Assembly: GCF_004345365.1 (NCBI RefSeq)
Contig: NZ_SLVF01000004.1
Coordinates: forward strand, 620,001 to 684,000
Direction: 5' to 3'
Length of the DNA stretch: 64,000 nt
Origin: Kribbella sp. VKM Ac-2568
Lineage (GTDB): Bacteria; Actinomycetota; Actinomycetes; Propionibacteriales; Kribbellaceae
Part shown: piece by piece, positions 44,091 through 52,630 of the stretch
How the letters are laid out: every line of letters begins with the position of its first letter
Numbering within the stretch: position 1 is the stretch's first letter
Translations under genes and position numbers: made by a program
The notes under the pieces: generated by a model
Told to the model about the DNA's origin: nothing
Databases searched by the model: none
The model's input: only the letters and a program-made list of their open reading frames with translations

Positions 44091-44858
44091 CTACAGCACC
44101 TGGGAGAGGAACTGCTGGAGCCGCGGGGACTCGGCGGCGGTGAACAGCTTGTCCGGGGCACCGGCCTCGACGACCACGCCGCGGTCCATGAAGGCGACCT
44201 GGTCGGCGACCTGCCGGGCGAAGCCCATCTCGTGCGTGACCACGATCATCGTCATCCCGGCGGAGGCGAGATCGGCCATCAGGCTGAGCACCCCCTTCAC
44301 CAGTTCGGGGTCGAGTGCTGAGGTGGCCTCGTCGAACAGCATCACCTCGGGCTTCATCGCCAGCGCCCGGGCGATCGCGACCCGTTGCTGCTGGCCCCCG
44401 GAAAGGTTGCCGGGCCGCGCCGACTCCTTCTCGCGGAGTCCGACCAGCTCGAGCTGGATCCGGGCCGCCGCGACCGCACCCTCGGGAGTCAGCTTCTTGA
44501 TCTTGCGCAGCGGCAGCGTGATGTTCTCGAGCACGGTCTTGTGCGGGAACAGGTTGAAGTGCTGGAACACCATGCCGATCCGCCGGCGCAGCTCGTCCGG
44601 GTTGCTTCGCAGTACCGACTCGCCACCGAGCCGGATGTCGCCCGCGTCGGGTTCGAGGAGCCGGTTGGTGGCGCGGAGCAACGTCGACTTGCCGGACCCG
44701 GACGGCCCGATCACGCATGCTGTCCTCCCCGCCGGTACGACGAGGTCCACGCCCCGCAGTACCTTGTTGGTCCCGAAGGCGAGCTCGATCCCGGACAGCT
44801 CCAGGCTCGCCGCCCGGAAGGTGGTGTCGGCGGGCGCGGTGTCAGCGATGGTCGGCAT
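44091..44858 (-). CDS. Polar amino-acid ABC transporter ATPase
   Basis: The 255-residue GlnQ/HisP-type ATPase has Walker A GPSGSGKST (about 54-62), LSGGQQQRVAIARAL (about 154-168) and Walker B VMLFDEATSALDPELV. It powers uptake through the permease whose gene it overlaps by 17 bases. Third and last gene of the operon. Substrate class is inferred from the family (glutamine, glutamate, cystine or arginine). Confidence 0.93.
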   Translation of the reverse strand: MPTIADTAPADTTFRAASLELSGIELAFGTNKVLRGVDLVVPAGRTACVIGPSGSGKSTLLRATNRLLEPDAGDIRLGGESVLRSNPDELRRRIGMVFQHFNLFPHKTVLENITLPLRKIKKLTPEGAVAAARIQLELVGLREKESARPGNLSGGQQQRVAIARALAMKPEVMLFDEATSALDPELVKGVLSLMADLASAGMTMIVVTHEMGFARQVADQVAFMDRGVVVEAGAPDKLFTAAESPRLQQFLSQVL

Positions 44859-45594
44859 GGACGAGCTCCTCGACCTCGAGTTCGGCGGTGGGACGACCCT
44901 CGCGGAGCCGCTTGTCGAAGTAGTTGACCAGGTGCGTCAGTGGCACCGTGATGATCAGGTAGAAGATCCCGGCCAGCAGCAACGGCGAGAGGTTGCCGTT
45001 CGTCGCCGCCGCGTCCTGGCCGATCCGGAACAGCTCCCGCTGGCTGGCGAGCAGCCCGAGGAAGTAGACCAGGCTCGACTCCTTCACCAGCGCGATGAAT
45101 TGATTCACCAGCGCGGGCAGGACTCGCCGTACGCCCTGCGGGATGACGATCAGCCACATGCCGGAGGTGTAGGTGAAGCCGAGTGCCCGCGCGGCCTCCA
45201 ACTGGCCCTTCTCCACGCTCTGGATGCCGGAGCGGAAGATCTCGCCGATGTAGGCGGCCGCGATCAGGGACAGCGCCAGGATGCCCAACGGGTACGGGTT
45301 CGGACCCCACCAGTGCCGGGTGATCGGCGACAGGCCCTGGCCGATCAGGAGGATCGTCAGGATCGCCGGCAGGCCGCGGAAGATGTCGGTGTAGATCTTC
45401 GCCGGCCAGCGCAGCCAGCGGCGGCGGGACAGCCCCATCACCGCCACGACCATGCCGAGCACGGTGCCCAGGACGACCGAGGCGGCGGCGAGGATGAGGG
45501 TGTTGACCAGTCCTACCTTGAGCATCTCCGGCAGGACCGCCTTCATCGACTCCCAGTCGAGAAAGGTGTCCGAGAGGGTGGACCAGATGTCCAT
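44842..45594 (-). CDS. Polar amino-acid ABC transporter permease
   Basis: The 250-residue HisM/GlnP-type permease has about five membrane segments and the EAA loop LEAARALGFTYTSGMWLIVI (about 138-157). The ATG overlaps the stop of the binding-protein gene by one base (TGATG). It forms the membrane channel, as a homodimer because no second permease gene is present. Confidence 0.92.
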   Translation of the reverse strand: MDIWSTLSDTFLDWESMKAVLPEMLKVGLVNTLILAAASVVLGTVLGMVVAVMGLSRRRWLRWPAKIYTDIFRGLPAILTILLIGQGLSPITRHWWGPNPYPLGILALSLIAAAYIGEIFRSGIQSVEKGQLEAARALGFTYTSGMWLIVIPQGVRRVLPALVNQFIALVKESSLVYFLGLLASQRELFRIGQDAAATNGNLSPLLLAGIFYLIITVPLTHLVNYFDKRLREGRPTAELEVEELVHADHR

Positions 45595-46466
45595 CAGCCA
45601 GCCGCGGGAGTGGCCGGGGCCGTCGGGGTGGTGAACTTCACGGAGCCGCTACCGGGCTTGAAGTTCGCCGGTACCGCGCGGCCCGGGTAGTACTGCTCGA
45701 CCAGCTTGGTCCAGGTGCCGTCGGCGATCACGTCGTCGAGCGCCTTGTTCACGGCCTCGCGGAGCTTGTCGTTGTTCTTGGCCACGGCGAAGGCCATCGG
45801 GGCGTCGCTGAGCTCCTTGGCGGCCAGGATCACTGTGCCACCGCCCTGCTCCTTGGCCATCTTCTCGCCGATCTCGGCGGGTGAGACCCACGCGTCCGCG
45901 GTACCGGCCTTGAGCTGGCCGAGCGCGGCGTTGTAGTTCGGCACCCGCACCGGGTCGAGGTTCTTCTGGGTGGCGTAGTCGTCCTGCACGGTGCCCTGCA
46001 CCACGACGACCCGCTTGCCGTTCAGCTGGTCGAAGGAGGCGATGCCGGAGGTCTTGGTGGTGTTCAGACCGAGGTAGCCGAAGTCGTAGCCGTTGCTGAA
46101 CGCAACGGTCTTCTTGCGCGCCTCGGTGACGGTGATGGAGGAGCTGCCGAGGTCGTACTGACCGCCGTTCACCTGCGAGAGCAGGGCGGAGAAGTCGGTG
46201 CCGACGAACTCCGGCTTGAGGTTCAGCTTCGCGGCGACCGCGGTGATCAGGTCGTTGTCGAAGCCGGTGAACTTGCCGTCCTTGACGTAGACGTTCGGCG
46301 GCGCGTCGGTGAGCGTGCCGATCCGCAGGGTGCCGGACTGCATCAGGCCCAGGTCGGGTCCCGAGGCAGCGGACTTGTCGTCGCTGCCGCAGGCCGCGAG
46401 GGCGACGGCCAGGGTGACGGCCGTACCGAGAGCGGCGAACCGGCGGAAGGCGCTGATGGCGCGCAC
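45594..46466 (-). CDS. Amino-acid ABC transporter binding lipoprotein
   Basis: The 290-residue family-3 solute-binding protein has a lipoprotein signal (AVTLAVALAACGSDD, lipid Cys near 26). The ligand domain begins LRIGTLTDAPPNVYVKDGKFTGFDNDL and contains FVGTDFSALLSQVNGGQYDL and AFSNGYDF. It captures a polar amino acid outside the membrane. GTG start with AAGGAGAC before it. It is the first gene of the three-gene operon. Confidence 0.93.
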   Translation of the reverse strand: MRAISAFRRFAALGTAVTLAVALAACGSDDKSAASGPDLGLMQSGTLRIGTLTDAPPNVYVKDGKFTGFDNDLITAVAAKLNLKPEFVGTDFSALLSQVNGGQYDLGSSSITVTEARKKTVAFSNGYDFGYLGLNTTKTSGIASFDQLNGKRVVVVQGTVQDDYATQKNLDPVRVPNYNAALGQLKAGTADAWVSPAEIGEKMAKEQGGGTVILAAKELSDAPMAFAVAKNNDKLREAVNKALDDVIADGTWTKLVEQYYPGRAVPANFKPGSGSVKFTTPTAPATPAAG

Positions 46467-46545
46467 GGGTGTCTCCTTCAGAACAGGGGATGTCGGGGCT
46501 GTGGGGTTGACCCACCCGAGGACGCTAACGCCGTCGTGCGGCGGC

Positions 46546-46569
46546 TCATTCCGCTGTCACGCGGGATGA
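46546..46569. repeat. Short inverted repeat upstream of the amino-acid ABC operon
   Basis: TCATTCCGC (46546-46554) and GCGGGATGA (46561-46569) pair at eight of nine positions with a six-base loop. It lies about 80 bases upstream of the binding-protein start and may be an operator or an mRNA hairpin. Confidence 0.4.
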
Positions 46570-46646
46570 GACGAGACCGCAATGTCCACTCGCAGCGTGG
46601 TATATAAGAGCCCGAATGCCCTTGTGTGCTTCAGATCACGCCCGGT

Positions 46647-47168
46647 TCAGTGGTGGCGTTCGTAATGTGCCACGGCGTCGTCGGTCCGTCCCGCACCGTA
46701 AGCGAGCAGCAGCTCGGCCAGACCGGGGGAGTCGGCAACGATCAGGTTCGCGGCCCGCTGGATCTCGTCCGCCGACGCGACCGACCGGAACAGATCCTGG
46801 ATCTCCCGTACCACGGCGCGCGCGGCCGGCCGGGTGATGCTTGCCGTCGGCACCGACTTGGTGAAGGCGCCGGTGCTGCCGCGGATCTCGTCGAGCTCGG
46901 CGGCGATCTGGAGATCCTCCAGGCCCTCCTCGACCACCCGGGCGACCAGTTCGTCGAGCGAGTGCAGACGCTGCACGACCGCGGGGTTGCCGATCTTCAC
47001 CCGCTGCGCGCTCATCAGTTGCGACAGCATCGGCGCGGACAGGCCGATCGCCTCCGCGAGCCGGGCCTGGGTCAGCCCCAGGGTGCCGCCGATCCGCCGC
47101 ATCAGGACCCCCAGCGGCTCGCCGTACAGCTCGGTTTGCTGCTGCAGGTTGTGCTCGGTCTGGTCCAC
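46647..47168 (-). CDS. Helix-turn-helix regulator divergent from the VWA gene
   Basis: The 173-residue protein has a Cro/C1-like helix-turn-helix (about 17-60: VLMRRIGGTLGLTQARLAEA, then IGLSAPMLSQLMSAQRVKIGNP) and a helical C-terminal part that I do not recognise. The GTG at 47168 is chosen because GGAGGG lies eight bases upstream. It is divergent from a secreted-VWA membrane protein gene, and a repeat-rich operator candidate lies between them, so it probably controls both. Confidence 0.8.
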   Translation of the reverse strand: MDQTEHNLQQQTELYGEPLGVLMRRIGGTLGLTQARLAEAIGLSAPMLSQLMSAQRVKIGNPAVVQRLHSLDELVARVVEEGLEDLQIAAELDEIRGSTGAFTKSVPTASITRPAARAVVREIQDLFRSVASADEIQRAANLIVADSPGLAELLLAYGAGRTDDAVAHYERHH

Positions 47169-47258
47169 GGTTGCCACCCTCCTTGTGGCAGGCTCCCCCT
47201 CGGCGCCCGCTCGATCATCTTCGCAGGTGCGAACCGCAAATTCCAGCTCCGAACCTGC

Positions 47259-47301
47259 TTGACATTCGCGATAGCAAACTGCAAAGGTTGCGATAGCGAA
47301 T
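47259..47301. promoter_or_regulatory. Promoter and operator-like repeats before the VWA gene
   Basis: A consensus TTGACA lies at 47259-47264. Right after it, GCGATAGC occurs twice (47268-47275 and 47290-47297), 22 bases apart, or two helix turns. The wider arms, 47264-47277 and 47288-47301, form an inverted repeat matching at 12 of 14 positions. This covers the region where transcription would start. Confidence 0.6.
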
Positions 47302-47316
47302 CCACTGGAGGAAATG

Positions 47317-49392
47317 ATGATCCGAACGCAGGGGTACCGCCGCCCCGCGGCCCTGACGCTGCTTGCCGCCGTGCTGCTGGCCGGTCTGTCGATCGGCCCC
47401 GCGCAGGCCGATCCCGAGCCGGGGGACAACGGCAAGCTGGTGATGGTGCTGGACTCGTCCGGGTCGATGAAGGAGCCGGCCGGTGACGGTCAGACCAAGA
47501 TCGTCGCGGCCCGTACGGCGCTGACCCGCGTGGTGAACAAGTTGCCGGAGGCCTCCCAGGTCGGTCTCCGCGTCTACGGCGCGACCGTCTTCAAGCGCAG
47601 CCAGCCCGGCGCCTGCACGGACACCCAGTTGACCGTGCCGATCGGTACCGGCAACCGCCCGCAGTTGCTGTCGGCGATCTCCAAGTACAAGCCGTACGGC
47701 GAGACTCCGATCGGATACTCCCTGCAGCAGGCCGCCAAGGATCTCGGTCCGAGCGGCCAGCGCACCATCGTGCTGGTCTCCGATGGTGAGGCGACCTGCG
47801 CGCCCGAGCCCTGCGAGGTGGCCCGGTCGATCGCCAAGCAGGGCATCGACCTGAAGATCGACGTCGTCGGATTCCGCGTCGGCGCCAAGGCCCGTAGTCA
47901 GTTGCAGTGCGTTGCCCGGGAGGGCCGCGGCGACTACTACGACGCCGACTCCACGATCGACCTCGAGGCCGGCCTGGACCGGCTGTCCACCCGCGCCTTC
48001 CGCCCCTTCCGCCTCTCCGGTACTCCGGTCGAGGGCGGGCCGCAGCAGGAGGGTGCCCCGGTGCTTGCCCCGGGCCTCTACTCCGACAAGTTCGGCGCCG
48101 AGAAGGTCGCGAAGTACTACCTGGTCAAGCGGACGATCGCCGGCTCGACCCTGCGTGCCGGTGTCAGCTTCCGGAATCCTGCCGGTGGTAGCGATGTGGT
48201 CGAGTCCAAGACCCAGCTTTCGACGATCGAGGGCGACGACTGTGGCTGGAGCTATCCGCACAACTACGGCAGTGACGAGGGGCTCGCGACCGGGGTGGCT
48301 TCGAGCTGGAAGGAGACGCAGGACGAGTGCGCCACGGCGGACCAGCTCGTGCTGACCGTGTCCCATGGCGACAAGCAACTGGTGGCCACACCGTTCGAGC
48401 TGCGGATCGACGAGGAGCCGCCGGTCAGCACCACGACCGGTCTGCCCGACGAGGCCGAGGAGCCGACCTGGAAGTCGATGCCGGGTTCGACACCTCGCGA
48501 GATCGTGCCTGGTTCGAGCTTTCCCGATGCGCCGCTGCTGAGCCCGGGCAGCTACCGGACGACCCTGATGCCTGGCGAGGTACAGCTCTACAAGGTGAAG
48601 GTCGACTGGGGGCAGCGACTGCAGGCCCAGGTCAGCGTGCCGCAGATGGGGGCGGCACTGGGGAAGGCCTTCGACGGTATCCGTTACCTCGACGTCAATC
48701 TGATCTCGCCGACCGGTGACGAGGTGTTCGCGACCTTCGCGAAGGGCGCGCCCGGCGGCGCGTACAAGAAGGTCGCGCTGACCAGCAGGGGCACAGTCCA
48801 CGGAGTCGTCAGCAAGGAGATCCGCTACCTCAACCGCACCGGCGCCAACAGCTACAACACGGGGACGTCGCAGCCCGGTGAGTACTACGTGCTGGTCTCG
48901 CTCAGCAAGAAGACGCAGGCGCCGCAGCCCTTCGCCATGCCGATGACGCTGACCGTTGGACTGCAGGGGACGGCCGGCGCTGGCAAGCCGGAGTACGTCG
49001 ATGGCGCGACGCCGGTCTCGGGTGACTCGGTGACCCCGAGTGCGACTCCGACCGACGAGCCGTCCGACAAGCCCTCCGGGGACAAGACCGAGGCGGGCGG
49101 TCCGGTTCAGGACAGCGGCAGCAGTTCCTCCGATGATGGCACTCCCGTCGGCCTGATCGCCGGTCTTGGCGGCGGTGGCGTCCTCTTGGCCCTGCTCGGC
49201 GCCTGGGCGGTCCTCCGCCTTCGGAACAAGAAAGCCGTGGCCACAGCCCACCCGGCCTCGTACCCCCAGCCGGGCCCGTACCCCCAGCAGCCCGGATGGC
49301 AGCACCCCAACCAGCCGAACCACCCCAACCAGCCCAACTATCCGAACCAGGGACCACCGCAGAACCCGCAGCAAGGCCCAGCCCCGCGTTGA
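47317..49392 (+). CDS. Secreted VWA-domain membrane protein
   Basis: The 691-residue protein has a signal peptide (cleavage after AQA near residue 31), then a von Willebrand A domain with MIDAS motif LDSSGSM (about 44-50). A long beta-rich extracellular part follows, then a Ser/Asp/Pro linker, a single membrane helix near residue 610-635, and a cytoplasmic tail rich in Pro/Gln/Asn (repeats of HPNQPN). This type I topology suggests a surface adhesion or sensing role. The tail is convergent with a Ser/Thr kinase gene; phosphorylation by it is only a guess. I prefer ATG 47317 (GGAGG five bases before) to the adjacent ATG 47314. Confidence 0.82.
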   Translation: MIRTQGYRRPAALTLLAAVLLAGLSIGPAQADPEPGDNGKLVMVLDSSGSMKEPAGDGQTKIVAARTALTRVVNKLPEASQVGLRVYGATVFKRSQPGACTDTQLTVPIGTGNRPQLLSAISKYKPYGETPIGYSLQQAAKDLGPSGQRTIVLVSDGEATCAPEPCEVARSIAKQGIDLKIDVVGFRVGAKARSQLQCVAREGRGDYYDADSTIDLEAGLDRLSTRAFRPFRLSGTPVEGGPQQEGAPVLAPGLYSDKFGAEKVAKYYLVKRTIAGSTLRAGVSFRNPAGGSDVVESKTQLSTIEGDDCGWSYPHNYGSDEGLATGVASSWKETQDECATADQLVLTVSHGDKQLVATPFELRIDEEPPVSTTTGLPDEAEEPTWKSMPGSTPREIVPGSSFPDAPLLSPGSYRTTLMPGEVQLYKVKVDWGQRLQAQVSVPQMGAALGKAFDGIRYLDVNLISPTGDEVFATFAKGAPGGAYKKVALTSRGTVHGVVSKEIRYLNRTGANSYNTGTSQPGEYYVLVSLSKKTQAPQPFAMPMTLTVGLQGTAGAGKPEYVDGATPVSGDSVTPSATPTDEPSDKPSGDKTEAGGPVQDSGSSSSDDGTPVGLIAGLGGGGVLLALLGAWAVLRLRNKKAVATAHPASYPQPGPYPQQPGWQHPNQPNHPNQPNYPNQGPPQNPQQGPAPR

Positions 49393-49397
49393 GTAAG

Positions 49398-49426
49398 GGC
49401 CCGGATCGCCTTGAGCGGTCCGGGCC
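49398..49426. terminator. Bidirectional terminator between VWA and kinase genes
   Basis: A 12-bp stem (49398-49409 with 49415-49426, one G-U pair) has GGCCCGGA/TCCGGGCC at its base and a five-base loop. It lies six bases after the VWA stop and 13 bases before the kinase stop. Confidence 0.7.
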
Positions 49427-49439
49427 TGCTGTTGTCGGG

Positions 49440-50549
49440 TCAGCGTAGGAAGAGCCAGGTGGCGGTAGCAAGGAGCGCGACGGCGCCGGTGAGGCTGCCG
49501 ACTGCGGTCCAGAGGAGGGGCTTGCTCCGGCTGGGGCTGGGGTTGCTGCTGGTTGCGGTCGCCAGGGCGGTGGATGAGCCGGCCAGTGGCTGCGGGGACG
49601 ACGGCCGCGATGGCGGTGACGACGGCTGCGATGGGCGTGGCTGTGAGGGGGCGGGGGCCTTGGGGGCTGGACCGGTGGGGGTCCAGGCGGGTGGGAGAGG
49701 CGGGAGTTGGTCGAAGACCTCGGGGGGATCGGGGTGGTGGGCCCAGGGGGCCGCACCCGGGGGTGGGAGAAGCGTGGTTTGGGCGAGGAGGCGGCCGGCT
49801 TCGGCGGCGGAGGTCGGGCGGGCCGTGGGCGAGGGATCGGTGAGGGTGCGGATGAGATCCCACAGGGCGCCTTCGCCGGTGGGGAGGGTCCCGTTGAGGT
49901 CCGGACGTACTCCAGTGAGGAGTTCGGCGGCGACGGCACCGACGGTGTAGAGGTCCTGGCGGGGGTCGGGGTCGGCGCCAGCGAGCTGTTCGGGGGCGAT
50001 GTAGCCGGGGGTGCCGAGGACCGAGCTGTGACGGGTCATGCGTGGCTCGTCGAGCAGGCCGGCGACGCCGAAGTCGGAGAGGCGGAGGTGCGGCCGCCCG
50101 GTACCAGTGGCGTCGAGCAACAGGTTGGCCGGCTTCAGGTCGCGGTGCACGATGCCGGCGGCGTGTACCGCGGACAGCCCGTGCAGGACCTGGTCGAGCA
50201 GGACCGCGACGAACGACTCGGGCAGTGGACCGTGGTCGCCGAGCAGGGTGGCGACGGAGCCGCCGCGCACGAGGTCCATCGCGAACACGACCTTGTCGTC
50301 GTCCGCGGCCCACCCGTGCGGCGCGACCACGTGTGGATGGTCGATCCGCAGCGATTGCTCCCGGACGAACCGCAGCAACGTCGCCGCGTCGTGCTGCCCG
50401 AGGACCTTGGCGGCGACGTACGCCTTCCGCCGCAGATCCCAGGCGCGCCAGACCGAGCCCATGCCACCGGTGCCGACCAGGTCGATCAGCTGGTACCGCC
50501 CCGCAAACGCCTCCACCGCCCAGAAACTACCGTCCCGCGGTCCCATCAC
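49440..50549 (-). CDS. Membrane Ser/Thr protein kinase
   Basis: The 369-residue protein is a Hanks-type kinase with the glycine loop VGTGGMGSV (about 25-33), a Lys in VAAKVLG, the catalytic HRDLKPAN (about 140-147), DFGVA and GTPGYIAPE (about 186-194). A Pro/Ser-rich juxtamembrane linker (about 270-335) leads to one membrane helix at the very C-terminus (LLWTAVGSLTGAVALLATAT). No extracellular sensor domain follows, unlike PknB, so signals must come from inside or from partner proteins. A second Met one codon later could be the start. Confidence 0.92.
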   Translation of the reverse strand: MMGPRDGSFWAVEAFAGRYQLIDLVGTGGMGSVWRAWDLRRKAYVAAKVLGQHDAATLLRFVREQSLRIDHPHVVAPHGWAADDDKVVFAMDLVRGGSVATLLGDHGPLPESFVAVLLDQVLHGLSAVHAAGIVHRDLKPANLLLDATGTGRPHLRLSDFGVAGLLDEPRMTRHSSVLGTPGYIAPEQLAGADPDPRQDLYTVGAVAAELLTGVRPDLNGTLPTGEGALWDLIRTLTDPSPTARPTSAAEAGRLLAQTTLLPPPGAAPWAHHPDPPEVFDQLPPLPPAWTPTGPAPKAPAPSQPRPSQPSSPPSRPSSPQPLAGSSTALATATSSNPSPSRSKPLLWTAVGSLTGAVALLATATWLFLR

Positions 50550-50593
50550 GAGAAACCGCCTGCACCCCGCACAGCGGAGTACAGGCGGTTCTC
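50550..50593 (-). terminator. Terminator hairpin after the cyclophilin gene
   Basis: GAGAAACCGCCTG (50550-50562) pairs with CAGGCGGTTCTC (50582-50593), 12 bp with one bulged A and a 19-base loop. It lies between the cyclophilin stop and the kinase start, on the shared transcription path. Confidence 0.65.
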
Positions 50594-50600
50594 GACAGAG

Positions 50601-51362
50601 CTAGTGGCCCAGGGCGCGGGCGATGAGGATGTTGGTGGTGCGCTTCGGGGTGCCGTCCACGGGGGCCGGGTCGTCGGCGGTCGGGATGATGCCGGCGGCG
50701 GCCACGCGGTCCAGGACCTTGAGGCCGAGGCGGTCCACACTGCCGAAGATGGTGTAGTCGGGACGGAGCCGGGAGTCGCCGAAGACCAGGAAGAACTGGC
50801 TGCCGTTGGTATCCGGGCCGGCGTTGGCCATCGCCAGGGTGCCGCGGGCGTAGACCTTGCTCGCGCCGGTCGGGTCGGTCGGCCAGTTCGGCAGATCGGT
50901 CGGCAGTTCGTCTTTGTACGAGTAGCCCGGGCCGCGCTCGCCCGTACCGGTCGGGTCACCGCACTGCAGCACCTTCAGCGTCGGGTAGAGCGTCAGCCGG
51001 TGGCAGGTGGTGAAGTCGTAGAAGCGGCTCTTCGCCAGGTGCAGGAAGCTCTGCACCGTGCAGGGCGCCTTGGCCCGGTCCAGCGACAGCAGCATCGGTC
51101 CCTGGTTCGTGGCGACCATGACCTTCACGATGCCCTTGCTCGGCGTCGGGGTCGGGTCGGGCGGCAGCGAGACCGGGCGCGGCGACGGGTCGTCCGGCGT
51201 CGCGGTGTACCCGCACGGACCGCTGGTGGTGGCCGACGACTCCACCGTCGACGACTCCACCGTCGACGAATCCGCCGTCGGCTGGGCGAGCGCGGTACCG
51301 GTCGTCGCGAGCAGGCCTGCGACGGTCAGTGTCGCGCAGGCGATGACGCTAGTGGCTCTCAT
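50601..51362 (-). CDS. Exported cyclophilin-type peptidyl-prolyl isomerase
   Basis: The 253-residue protein has a signal peptide (ATSVIACATLTVAGLLATTG, cleavage near ALA at 25-27), a Ser/Thr/Pro-rich linker and a cyclophilin domain (about 85-250). The motifs are FLHLAKSRFYDFTTCHRLT, GTLAMANAGPDTNGSQFFLVF and YTIFGSVDRLGLKVLD. It would help fold secreted proteins. I choose the ATG at 51362 because AGGAG lies five bases before it and the signal peptide starts there; the longer frame adds an Arg-rich tail without sense. Confidence 0.92.
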   Translation of the reverse strand: MRATSVIACATLTVAGLLATTGTALAQPTADSSTVESSTVESSATTSGPCGYTATPDDPSPRPVSLPPDPTPTPSKGIVKVMVATNQGPMLLSLDRAKAPCTVQSFLHLAKSRFYDFTTCHRLTLYPTLKVLQCGDPTGTGERGPGYSYKDELPTDLPNWPTDPTGASKVYARGTLAMANAGPDTNGSQFFLVFGDSRLRPDYTIFGSVDRLGLKVLDRVAAAGIIPTADDPAPVDGTPKRTTNILIARALGH

Positions 51363-51585
51363 GATTCTCCTTCTGGGGCGTTCGGGATCAGCCGGGGCCA
51401 GCGCGAAGATCCGCAGGTCACGGTTCTTCGGCAGCGTCACGCTAACGGGTGTCTTGCCCGCCGGGAAGGCGAACGGCGCCGGCCGGTACGCCGGGCCAGG
51501 TGAACGTCAGGCCCTCCTTGGTCGCAGTGCCGCCCGAGGTGGGCCCGGCTGCGGATTCCGCAGGGCGACGGTCGAGGTCAGGGCA

Positions 51586-51936
51586 TCAGAGGTCGTACGC
51601 CGTCTGGTGCCGCGGCTGGTAGAGGCCGAGTTCGCCCCCGCCGGGAAGACGGATCGACGTGAGGATGCCCCACCCCTGATCCTCGGGCGAGCGGACGAAC
51701 TCGACGCCACGCGAGGTCAGGTCGGCGACGGTCTGCTCCAGGTCGTCGCACATCAGGAACAGCTCGTGCGACTCCCGCTCGCCCACCGGATGCACCGCAA
51801 CCTCAGCCGGCGGGAGCTTGAAGGTCAGCCAGCCGCGGCCGGCGTCGACGTGCGGATAGCCCAGCACGTCGCGGAAGAACGCCCGGTCCGCCTCGGCATC
51901 CCGGCTGTAGATGATGACGTGCGCTCCGTTGATCAT
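51586..51936 (-). CDS. VOC-family (glyoxalase fold) protein
   Basis: The 116-residue protein has one vicinal-oxygen-chelate fold: VIIYSRDAEADRAFFRDVLG at the N-terminus, VAVHPVGERESHELFLMCDD in the middle, and a closing LPGGGELGLYQPRH. Potential metal ligands are His8, His/Glu in the middle and Glu near the end. Members are dioxygenases, isomerases or drug-binding resistance proteins; no choice can be made. TACAGT lies six nt before the ATG (leaderless). Confidence 0.87.
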   Translation of the reverse strand: MINGAHVIIYSRDAEADRAFFRDVLGYPHVDAGRGWLTFKLPPAEVAVHPVGERESHELFLMCDDLEQTVADLTSRGVEFVRSPEDQGWGILTSIRLPGGGELGLYQPRHQTAYDL

Positions 51937-51963
51937 CCACCGACTGTAACGGCGGTGGATCGA

Positions 51964-52575
51964 TCACTTCCCCAGGCCGAGCGCGACACCGCCTTGTGCC
52001 GAGAGGGCGGTGGCGACGGTGCGGGCGTTGGCTTGGAACTCTTCGGGCGGGACGGGTGGGAGGAGGTCGTCCCAGGCGGCGATCATGGCGCCGCGGAGTT
52101 GCATCATTCCGAGGGGGCGGGCGAGGAACCAGACGTGGAAGTGCTCGCTGCCGTCGCCCCAGCGGTTGAAGTGGGTGCGGCCGACGCCCTCGATCTGGCG
52201 GATCGCGCCGGCGACGCGCTGGATCATCGGGCCGAGGGTGGCGGTCAGTTCGGGCGGGAGATTGTCCAGCCGGTAGTGCTCGCGGGGGACCAGCAGGGCG
52301 ACCATCGGCAGGCCGTTCTGCTGGAAGCCGGCCTTCAGCAGCCACTGGTCGTCGCCCCAGATCGCGTCCAGTTCAGGGTTGGTGCAGGTGAAGCACGGTT
52401 TGCCGCCGGGCTCACCGGCACGCGGCGGTTCGGGAAGCACAGGCTCGTCCAGGGGGACCACCTGCAGGTCGCCCTCGAAGGGGAAGAACGGCCCGCCCAG
52501 CAAAGGCTCGGCTGACACGCGTTCGCCGTACGGGAGTCTGCGGTGGTACTCGGACGGCCTCTCGGGTTCGCTCAT
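51964..52575 (-). CDS. HIT-like/GalT-like nucleotide-binding protein
   Basis: The 203-residue protein has a Cys pair CFTCTNPELD and the late block HFNRWGDGSEHFHVWFLARP, which resembles the His triad region of HIT and galactose-1-phosphate uridylyltransferase folds. The family is found in actinobacteria and is uncharacterised. It probably binds a nucleotide, but a reaction cannot be named. I choose the ATG at 52575, where the family sequence starts. It is divergent from the cupin gene. Confidence 0.72.
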   Translation of the reverse strand: MSEPERPSEYHRRLPYGERVSAEPLLGGPFFPFEGDLQVVPLDEPVLPEPPRAGEPGGKPCFTCTNPELDAIWGDDQWLLKAGFQQNGLPMVALLVPREHYRLDNLPPELTATLGPMIQRVAGAIRQIEGVGRTHFNRWGDGSEHFHVWFLARPLGMMQLRGAMIAAWDDLLPPVPPEEFQANARTVATALSAQGGVALGLGK

Positions 52576-52630
52576 GCACGAACTCTGCCCAATGCGATCG
52601 GCCGCTGTCACGGCCATTACCGTTTGTGGC

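Noticed and set aside
47215..50313. A 1032-codon reverse frame
   Set aside because: It is antisense to the VWA gene and out of frame in the kinase; composition is Arg/Gly/Leu-rich and no motif is present.
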